Shown here in pieces: positions 1-6,125 of a DNA stretch of 11,486 nucleotides; positions within the stretch are counted from its first letter, which is position 1, and every line of letters starts with the position of its first letter. This DNA comes from an uncultured Brachyspira sp. (lineage in GTDB: Bacteria; Cyanobacteriota; Vampirovibrionia; Gastranaerophilales; Gastranaerophilaceae). Under the pieces are notes generated by a model. It was not told the DNA's origin and made no database searches. It saw nothing but the letters and a program-made list of their open reading frames with translations. The stretch is from the NCBI GenBank assembly GCA_900321895.1, contig ONYB01000137.1, positions 1 to 11,486 on the forward strand, written 5' to 3'. A program made the position numbers and the translations under genes.

Positions 1-1
1 A

Positions 2-1591
2 ATTATGCCTTTGGTGTATGGGACTGTTAAACAAACAGATGTAAACCTTGTCGGTAATGTTACTAAAGTTTCGTCTACGGATGAAGAAAATAAATTGCCT
101 GAATACACCGTAAAAGTTAATATCGTTTGTGCCGACGGGGCTACAAAATGCGGTGGCGTTACCGGTAACGGAACTTATACAAAAGGTTCTGAAGTTAAAG
201 TCAGTGTAGAGCCGATGAGTGGTTACAGAACTATTGATGGCAAGGATTTTTGGTCAAAAGAGTTTAATATAAGCAGTAACTATACAGATACGGTAACACT
301 TTATGCAAACACTTATTGTGTAAACCTTACAAAAAGCGGTAACGGTAATATTTATGACCATAACGGCAATATGATTACCGGTAAAACATGCGGGTTCGCT
401 CCGGGTACGTATGCCTTTAAAGCTGTTGGCAGTGCGGGTTATAAGTCAGATTGGACCGATGATACTATGACTGTTGTCATAAGAAATAAGGATGTTAGCA
501 TAAATTGTAACTTCACAAAAGAAGAAGACAAAACCTATTGTTTGTCTGTAAGTTTTCTCGGTGAAGACGGTAAAGTTTGCAAAAACTGTGGTACGGCATT
601 GTTGAGTGGTAATGCTATCGCACAACAAAAGTCATTCTCGGCTGATATCACTTCGCAGTGTTCTTTACCGAATGGTACGTATACATTGAGAGCAATGCCT
701 TATCAGGAATATCTTGCAGAACCTGAAACTTCGGAAATTCTGATTGACAACGATAATGCCGAAGCAACTCTACAATTCTACAGGCCGATATCAATTTCTT
801 ATAATATTGATACGAGTAACGACGGTGTTATTTATGCGGACGGAAGAGAAACCAACAATTACGTCAAAAAAGTAAAACCAAATTCTGCAGTTGCTTTTCC
901 TAAAGTAATTCCTGTAAGAGGTCGTGAACTCAAAAGTTGGCGTTGTAAACGTCAGAACACTACATATAGTGACAGTTACGACCCTGGTGCTACGCCAAGT
1001 TTTAGTTCTGATATGACCTGTACTGCGAATGTAGGCTATGCTTCACGTTCGTTGTGGTTATATAACGATTACACTAATAGCACTTTGGATGCTTGGACTG
1101 ATATGGCAGGATATTGGGAAACTGCATCAGACAGATATATCAAAGTTTCAAGAAATGGTGACAGTATCTTAAATCTATCACGTTCAGATACTTCAAAAAG
1201 TTGGAGTGAATATCCGTATTCTGTACCTTTGGGTTTGGATATTGACTGGTCATCTTCATATTACATCAGTGGTAATAAGGGCTACTGGAGGATGTTTTAC
1301 AGCTCTAAAAACGGCTCCTCCGTAAGTTTTATGGATTTTTCAAGAACAGATTATGTAGGACTGAACAAGGGCTCTTCAATGAACCCTGTTATGCATGACA
1401 ATCCTTATGATACAAGCGGATTTTATTTTCGAAACAGAAGACCTTCTGCGGGTACTGTTTATATCTATGCGTGCTTCCAATATGAGCTTGACGGAACTAC
1501 GCAGATAAAATATACATCAAAAGATTTGGGCGAAAATCCGTCGCTTGCAGACAACGTCTTTTGTACAATGTATACAATAAATCACAATTAA
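2..1591 (+). CDS. Cys-containing repeat protein, probably secreted (5' end missing)
   Basis: The reading frame is open to the left edge, so the Met codon at position 5 is only the first visible Met and the true start lies outside. Numbering from that Met gives 528 residues. About four divergent units are visible at roughly 34-102, 104-171, 178-259 and 262-345. Each has beta-strand-like alternation, Gly/Asn turns, a 'G-T-Y' or similar core, an aromatic-containing stretch and usually one or more Cys (42, 49, 105, 129, 168, 179, 192, 195, 219, 314, 339). This resembles the extracellular 'Bacterial repeat'/InlB-B type repeats. Residues 350-528 form a different Tyr/Ser/Trp-rich region with two more Cys (490, 520) that I do not recognise. 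There are no membrane segments, sortase motif or other C-terminal anchor in the visible part. An extracellular role (adhesin or surface/exported protein) is inferred from composition only; the signal peptide, if any, is off the window. An intrinsic terminator follows 2 bases after the stop. Confidence 0.8.
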   Translation: MMPLVYGTVKQTDVNLVGNVTKVSSTDEENKLPEYTVKVNIVCADGATKCGGVTGNGTYTKGSEVKVSVEPMSGYRTIDGKDFWSKEFNISSNYTDTVTLYANTYCVNLTKSGNGNIYDHNGNMITGKTCGFAPGTYAFKAVGSAGYKSDWTDDTMTVVIRNKDVSINCNFTKEEDKTYCLSVSFLGEDGKVCKNCGTALLSGNAIAQQKSFSADITSQCSLPNGTYTLRAMPYQEYLAEPETSEILIDNDNAEATLQFYRPISISYNIDTSNDGVIYADGRETNNYVKKVKPNSAVAFPKVIPVRGRELKSWRCKRQNTTYSDSYDPGATPSFSSDMTCTANVGYASRSLWLYNDYTNSTLDAWTDMAGYWETASDRYIKVSRNGDSILNLSRSDTSKSWSEYPYSVPLGLDIDWSSSYYISGNKGYWRMFYSSKNGSSVSFMDFSRTDYVGLNKGSSMNPVMHDNPYDTSGFYFRNRRPSAGTVYIYACFQYELDGTTQIKYTSKDLGENPSLADNVFCTMYTINHN

Positions 1592-1593
1592 CG

Positions 1594-1629
1594 AAATATG
1601 GCTGTAACTATTGTTACAGCCATATTTTT
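1594..1629 (+). terminator. intrinsic terminator after the repeat-protein gene
   Basis: A perfect 15-bp stem (AAATATGGCTGTAAC at 1594-1608 against its complement at 1613-1627) closes a 4-base TATT loop and runs into a T-rich tail. It lies directly after the TAA stop at 1589-1591. The outer A/T pairs make it partly bidirectional, but no minus-strand gene ends here. Confidence 0.9.
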
Positions 1630-1640
1630 GTCTGTTTTTG

Positions 1641-1699
1641 TATAATTTTATTAACAAATTTGTCCAGGGTTTTTAAATGCGGCATGTTTCATATATAAT
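1641..1699 (+). promoter_or_regulatory. possible promoter region of the symporter-ileS unit
   Basis: Two exact TATAAT hexamers lie at 1641-1646 and 1694-1699, between the terminator and the TTG start at 1718. Neither has a good -35 hexamer at 16-18 bases. The second would put the transcription start almost on the ribosome site (GAGGT, 1706-1710), so the first is the better candidate. In AT-rich DNA such hexamers can be chance. Confidence 0.3.
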
Positions 1700-1717
1700 A
1701 TTCTTGAGGTACCCAAA

Positions 1718-3046
1718 TTGAAACATTCTAAACTTACAGCCTTAATATTTATAGCGTTGGTTTTAGGTGTCGTTGTAGGACACTTTGCCCCTGATTTTGC
1801 GGTTAAAATGCGACCTTTTGCGACAATTTTTTTACGTATGGTAAAAATGATTATTGCACCGTTGCTTTTTGCAACTTTAGTTGTCGGAATTTCAGGGCAT
1901 GACGATGCCAAGAGCTTAGGTAAAATCGGGCTTAAAACAATAGTATATTTTGAAATAGTTACTACATTAGCATTGATAATCGGTTTGACAATGGCGAATT
2001 TCTTCAAACCGGGGGTTGGTTTTGTTAACGGTTCTTCTGTTCATGCTCTTCACATGCAGGAAGTCGGACTTTTGGCTGCATCGCATGCACATACTTCGGT
2101 TAGTCAAATGGTTACGGATATTTTCCCGACAAGTATTGTTGACGCAATGGCTCAGGGTAATTTGTTGCAAATCGTTGTATTTTCAATATTTTTTGCTCTG
2201 GCAATTTGTGCTGTCGGTAAAAAAGCCCAACCTGTTTTGGATTTGTTAAATTCCGTTTCTCAAATTATGTTTAAATTTACCGAATATGTAATGTATTTTG
2301 CTCCGTTAGGGATTTTTGGGGCAATCGCAGCTACTGTCGGTGCAAATGGCTTAACCGTATTGAAAAGTTATTTCAAAGTAATCGGAGCTTTGTATGCGGC
2401 GCTTGCTGTGTTTGTGTTGCTTGTATTAATTATCGCTTGCAAAATCGTAAAAATTTCATTCAGGAATTTGTTGAGAGCATTGCAGGAACCTGCACTTTTG
2501 GCATTTACTACGGCAAGTTCAGAAGCGGCTTTCCCAAAAGCTATGGAAATCATGGAGCGTTTTGGGGTTCCGAAAAAGATTGTCGGGTTTGTAATGCCGA
2601 CAGGATATACGTTTAACCTTGACGGTAGCACTCTTTATTTGGCAATGGGGGTAATCTTTTCATCTCAAATCGTTGGGATTAATTTGGATTTAAATCAGCA
2701 GCTTATCATAATGCTTGCCCTAATGCTTACCAGTAAAGGGATTGCCGGTGTGCCAAGAGTTTCCTTGATTGTTCTTGCCGGTACTCTTGCAAGTTTCAAT
2801 ATCCCTATTTTAGGTGTTGCAATTTTGCTCGGAATTGATCAAATTCTTGATATGGGAAGAACTACCGTAAACCTTATCGGGAACTGCGTTGCGACTGTAG
2901 TTATCGCTCGTTGGGAAAAATGTTTTGATTATGACAAGATGAAAGAATTTGTTCGTCAGTCAAAAGAGGAAAGTATTGGTGCGGATATAGAAAATTTTAA
3001 ACACGAATTAAGTAATAAAAAATCATTAGAAATAAAAGAAGGATAA
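1718..3046 (+). CDS. dicarboxylate/amino acid:cation symporter (DAACS family)
   Basis: This is a secondary transporter that imports an acidic amino acid or C4-dicarboxylate with H+ or Na+ across the inner membrane. It has 442 residues and about eight hydrophobic segments, the usual size for the family. The hallmark elements are present in order: HP1 Ser-rich TTASSEAAFP (264-273), TM7 FNLDGS (299-304, the NMDGT motif), HP2 SKGIAGVP (339-346) and TM8 GIDQILDMGRTTVN (372-385). Arg381 matches the Arg that binds the substrate side-chain carboxylate in the archaeal homologue GltPh, favouring an acidic substrate. At the Na1-site Asp (GltPh D405) this protein has Asn389, in a GNCVATVVIARWE context like DctA/GltP, which hints at proton coupling (inference). 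The start is TTG: GAGGT at 1706-1710 is 7 bases upstream, and the nearby upstream ATGs at 1677 and 1684 are out of frame. The stop is 6 bases before ileS, whose ribosome site lies in the end of this gene, so the two are probably cotranscribed. Confidence 0.93.
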   Translation: MKHSKLTALIFIALVLGVVVGHFAPDFAVKMRPFATIFLRMVKMIIAPLLFATLVVGISGHDDAKSLGKIGLKTIVYFEIVTTLALIIGLTMANFFKPGVGFVNGSSVHALHMQEVGLLAASHAHTSVSQMVTDIFPTSIVDAMAQGNLLQIVVFSIFFALAICAVGKKAQPVLDLLNSVSQIMFKFTEYVMYFAPLGIFGAIAATVGANGLTVLKSYFKVIGALYAALAVFVLLVLIIACKIVKISFRNLLRALQEPALLAFTTASSEAAFPKAMEIMERFGVPKKIVGFVMPTGYTFNLDGSTLYLAMGVIFSSQIVGINLDLNQQLIIMLALMLTSKGIAGVPRVSLIVLAGTLASFNIPILGVAILLGIDQILDMGRTTVNLIGNCVATVVIARWEKCFDYDKMKEFVRQSKEESIGADIENFKHELSNKKSLEIKEG

Positions 3047-3052
3047 ACAAAG

Positions 3053-5872
3053 ATGAGTAACGAAACAAGTACAAAAGTTGAATTTAAAGAAACTCTAAAC
3101 TTGCCGCAAACAAGTCTTGCTATGAGAGCAAATGCGGCTGTCCGTGAGCTTGATATCCAAAAGTTTTGGGAAGAAAATAAAATTTATGACAAAATAATTT
3201 CTCAAAGAGATAAAGCTAATAAATTTATTTTACATGACGGACCTCCATATTTGAGTTCCGAAAAAATTCACGTCGGTACTGCTTTGAACAAAATCTTGAA
3301 GGATATTCTTTTGAAATATAAATCGCAAGCAGGTTTTTATGCTCCTTACGTTCCTGGATATGACGGTCACGGCTTGCCTATCGAAAATAAGGTTGTAAAA
3401 AATATTAAAGGTGGCAGAAGTGCTTTGACACCGCACGAATTGCGTCAAAAATGCCGTGAATACGCTCATAACAGTTTGAGAGGTCAGGAAAGCGAATTTA
3501 AACGTCTTGGGGTTCTCGGTGATTGGGAAAATCCTTATTTGACGATAAAACCTGAATATGAAGCAGAACAGGTTCGAGTTTTTGGCGACATGTACAAAAA
3601 AGGTTACATCGAAAAAGGATTGAAGCCTGTATACTGGTGTGCTTCTTGCGAAACAGCTCTTGCAGAAGCTGAAGTTGAATATGCAGATGTTGTTTCTGCG
3701 TCAATTTATGTCAGATTTAAATTTGATGACGAAAGCACTGAAAAACTTCGTAATAAGTTCGATTTTTTGAAGTCATCCCCGCTTGATTTGTACTCTGTAA
3801 TTTGGACAACAACTCCTTGGACAATTCCTTCAAACATGGCAATAAGTATGCATCCGAAATTTGAATACACATTCTTTGAATATAAAGGTGATATTTATGT
3901 TGTGGCACAAGGTTTGTTGGGTTCATTCCTTGCTGATGTCGGTTGGGAAGAAAGTGATATTAAGGTTCTCGGTTCTTGCGTCGGTGCTGATTTGGAACTT
4001 TTGACAACAAAACATCCGCTTGTGGATAGAAAATCTCCGATAATTCTTGGTGAACATGTTACATTGGAAGCCGGTACCGGTTCTGTCCATACGGCTCCGG
4101 GACATGGTCTTGAGGACTATGAAGTCGGATGTAAGTACGGAATAGAAGTGTTTTCACCGTTGGATAGCCGTGGAGTTTGGACGGAAGCCGTTAAGGATAA
4201 GGATTTAGAAGGTGTTCCTTACTATAAAGGAAATGCTATGGTTATAGAAAAACTTCAAAATTGCGGTGCATTGCTTGCTCAACAAGATATTAATCACAGT
4301 TATCCGCATTGTTGGAGATGTAAGCATCCTGTAATTTATAGAGCTACACCTCAATGGTTTGTAAAAGTTGATAAATTCAGAGATGAAACGTTGGAAGCAA
4401 TTAAAGATGTAAAATGGATTCCGGCAAGCGGTGAGGCTCGTATTTCAAACATGGTTGCCGGTAGAACTGATTGGTGTATCTCTCGTCAACGAGCTTGGGG
4501 TGTGCCGATTCCTGTATTCTACTGCGAAGATTGTGGCGAGGTTATCGTAACAGATGAAACAGTTGAAAATGTTGCAAAAATCTTTGAAAAAGAAAGTTCT
4601 GATGCTTGGGTAAAATATTCCGCAGAAGAATTGTTGCCGAAAGGCTTTGTATGTCCAAAATGCGGAAAAACTCATTTTAAAAAAGAAAATGATATTATGG
4701 ATGTTTGGTTTGATTCCGGTATTTCTTGGAGAGCCGTCGTTGAAAAACGTTCTGACGTCTTGGGTCACACCCCTGTGGAAATGTATTTAGAAGGTTCTGA
4801 CCAGCACAGAGGTTGGTTCCAGTCGTCTCTTTTGACATCAATCGCAACTCAAGGCAAAGCTCCTTACAAATCAGTTTTGACTCATGGTTTTGTTTTTGGC
4901 GAGGATGGCAGAAAAATGTCAAAATCTCTCGGTAACTTTATCAGACCTGATGAAATTATCAAGACTTATGGTGCTGATATTTTAAGACTTTGGGCAGCGT
5001 CTGTTGATTACAGAAACGATACAAAAATCGGTAATAATATAATTAAACAGCTTGCAGAAATCTTCAAGAAAACAAGAAATACTTCAAGATTTTTGCTTGG
5101 AAACTTGTTTGATTTTGATCCGGCAAAAGATTATGTCGAATACAAAGACTTGAAAGAGCTCGACAAATTCGCACTTCATAAACTTAATCAGTTGATTGTT
5201 TCTGTTACGGAAGCTTTTGATAATTATGAATTTTATAAATATTTTCAACAGTTGCAAAATTTTGCGGCAGTTGATTTAAGTTCATTCTATCTTGATATTG
5301 TAAAAGACAGATTGTATACAGCAGGCAAAAAATCGGTTTCAAGACGTGCTTGCCAGACAGTTTTGTACGAAATCTTGCAAACTTTAGTTAGAATGCTTGT
5401 TCCTGTAATGCCACATCAGGCAGAAGATATTTGGATGAGTGTTCCTGAAGTCCAAAAAGGCGGTTTGATTAGTATTTTGCTTTCAGATTGGCCGAAGGCA
5501 AACGAGGAATGGAACAATTCTTCATTGGAAGAAGATTTTGCAAAAATCTTGAAGGCAAGAGAAGTTGTCAGCCGTGCAATAGAACCTTTAAGAGCTGAGA
5601 AGAAAGTCGGAAGTTCACTAGAAGTGGCTGTTTATGTTAGTGTAAAAGATAATGAAGTTTTAAAACGTGATGAGAATGAACTTTGTAATATCTTTATCAC
5701 TTCGCAGGCTTATGTTACTGACGAAAAGCCTTCAGGGGTTTTGAGTGAATATAAAGAGGACGACTTCACGGTTTGGGTAACAAAAGCAGAAGGCGAAAAA
5801 TGTGCTCGTTGCTGGAAGTACAGAAAACTAAACGCCGACGGTATTTGTGACGAATGCCAAGAGGCAATATAG
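3053..5872 (+). CDS. ileS: isoleucyl-tRNA synthetase
   Basis: Charges tRNA-Ile with isoleucine in the cytosol and clears misactivated valine in its CP1 editing domain. It has 939 residues, full length for the bacterial (IleRS1) type. Visible elements: class I signature region around residues 64-84 (HDGPPY, then HVGT at 73-76 followed by ALNKILKD); CP1 editing motifs WTTTPWTIPSN (251-261) and HTAPGHG (346-352); paired Cys knuckles (WCASC near 200; YCEDC and CPKC on either side of 500-540); DVWFDSG; KMSKS at 621-625; and a C-terminal zinc site with Cys917, 920, 932 and 935. The signature differs from HIGH at its last residue (Thr76), and the preceding loop is one residue longer than the usual PPYANGS. 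The ATG has an AGAAGG ribosome site about 10 bases upstream, inside the end of the symporter gene. A GC-rich hairpin follows the TAG stop. The family assignment is certain; the enzyme class does not depend on the variant. Confidence 0.98.
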   Translation: MSNETSTKVEFKETLNLPQTSLAMRANAAVRELDIQKFWEENKIYDKIISQRDKANKFILHDGPPYLSSEKIHVGTALNKILKDILLKYKSQAGFYAPYVPGYDGHGLPIENKVVKNIKGGRSALTPHELRQKCREYAHNSLRGQESEFKRLGVLGDWENPYLTIKPEYEAEQVRVFGDMYKKGYIEKGLKPVYWCASCETALAEAEVEYADVVSASIYVRFKFDDESTEKLRNKFDFLKSSPLDLYSVIWTTTPWTIPSNMAISMHPKFEYTFFEYKGDIYVVAQGLLGSFLADVGWEESDIKVLGSCVGADLELLTTKHPLVDRKSPIILGEHVTLEAGTGSVHTAPGHGLEDYEVGCKYGIEVFSPLDSRGVWTEAVKDKDLEGVPYYKGNAMVIEKLQNCGALLAQQDINHSYPHCWRCKHPVIYRATPQWFVKVDKFRDETLEAIKDVKWIPASGEARISNMVAGRTDWCISRQRAWGVPIPVFYCEDCGEVIVTDETVENVAKIFEKESSDAWVKYSAEELLPKGFVCPKCGKTHFKKENDIMDVWFDSGISWRAVVEKRSDVLGHTPVEMYLEGSDQHRGWFQSSLLTSIATQGKAPYKSVLTHGFVFGEDGRKMSKSLGNFIRPDEIIKTYGADILRLWAASVDYRNDTKIGNNIIKQLAEIFKKTRNTSRFLLGNLFDFDPAKDYVEYKDLKELDKFALHKLNQLIVSVTEAFDNYEFYKYFQQLQNFAAVDLSSFYLDIVKDRLYTAGKKSVSRRACQTVLYEILQTLVRMLVPVMPHQAEDIWMSVPEVQKGGLISILLSDWPKANEEWNNSSLEEDFAKILKAREVVSRAIEPLRAEKKVGSSLEVAVYVSVKDNEVLKRDENELCNIFITSQAYVTDEKPSGVLSEYKEDDFTVWVTKAEGEKCARCWKYRKLNADGICDECQEAI

Positions 5873-5877
5873 AATTT

Positions 5878-5898
5878 AAGGGGGCGAAAGCCCCCTTT
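5878..5898 (+). terminator. GC-rich hairpin after ileS, probable terminator
   Basis: AAGGGGGC (5878-5885) and GCCCCCTT (5890-5897) form an 8-bp stem closed by a GAAA tetraloop, starting 5 bases after the ileS stop. The tail is TTTCCATTT rather than a clean U-run, so termination may be partial or the hairpin may mainly protect the mRNA end. Confidence 0.65.
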
Positions 5899-5901
5899 CC
5901 A

Positions 5902-5994
5902 TTTCCCAATAGATAGTATTGAAGTTCCTGTTTACGCTATGCAACCTTCAAGTGTTGTTCCGGACTCTATTGGGGAATTAATACTTAATAGTAT
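5902..5994. other. structured convergent intergenic stretch, possible small RNA
   Basis: TTCCCAATAGA (5903-5913) pairs with TCTATTGGGGAA (5966-5977) with a one-base bulge. Inside it, TTGAAGTT (5919-5926) pairs with AACCTTCAA (5943-5951) with one bulge. Right after, AATACT (5979-5984) and AGTATT (5989-5994) form a 6-bp hairpin with a TAAT loop; AGTATT also occurs at 5915-5920 and could pair with the same AATACT, giving an alternative fold. No coding frame of note and no clear promoter were seen. I do not recognise a known RNA family; it could be an ileS 3' UTR element or a separate small RNA on either strand. Confidence 0.3.
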
Positions 5995-6024
5995 TTGTGG
6001 AGGTTAATTTAAAAACGACTTCTT

Positions 6025-6050
6025 GGTGGGGACACTTCGTTTTCCCCACC
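6025..6050 (-). terminator. hairpin at the 3' side of the GH57 gene, probable terminator
   Basis: GGTGGGGA (6025-6032) and TCCCCACC (6043-6050) form a perfect 8-bp stem with a 10-base loop. On the minus strand it begins immediately after the TAG at 6051-6053 that ends the out-of-frame continuation of the GH57 gene. The downstream T-run on that strand (TCGTTTTT) comes about 7 bases after the stem, so the signal is imperfect. It could also stop plus-strand transcription coming from ileS. Confidence 0.5.
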
Positions 6051-6125
6051 CTACCATTTTAATTTTAGCGTAACGGTCTTATCGCCTTTAGATGTTTTGT
6101 CAACCCTCTGCCCTAGTCCCTTTTT
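6051..6125 (-). other. probable C-terminal continuation of GH57 in the -1 frame
   Basis: The GH57 frame ends SVKRD at 6113. Read -1 from the five-A run (plus-strand T at 6121-6125), the same strand continues ...SVKKGLGQRVDKTSKG and then DKTVTLKLKW before a TAG at 6051-6053. The segment has no stop, ends in an alternating beta-strand-like tail typical of a domain edge, uses the same codons as the gene, and stops exactly at the base of a hairpin. The simplest reading is a one-base loss in the A-run, real or from sequencing. A standard -1 slippery heptamer is not present. Confidence 0.55.

Noticed and set aside
1651..2007. 118-codon open frame on the minus strand over the symporter start
   Set aside because: It is antisense to clear DAACS coding sequence and shows no family features of its own.
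5902..5994. Identification of the post-ileS structure as 6S RNA, SRP RNA or another housekeeping RNA
   Set aside because: The stems are too short for the long 6S rod and the conserved SRP core sequence is absent on both strands, so no family name is supported.
6012..6050. Pseudoknot from AAACGA (6013-6018) with TCGTTT (6037-6042) across the 8-bp hairpin
   Set aside because: The junction lengths (no bases between the two 3' strands, 4 and 6 bases in the other loops) make it sterically doubtful; it is more likely a chance alternative pairing.
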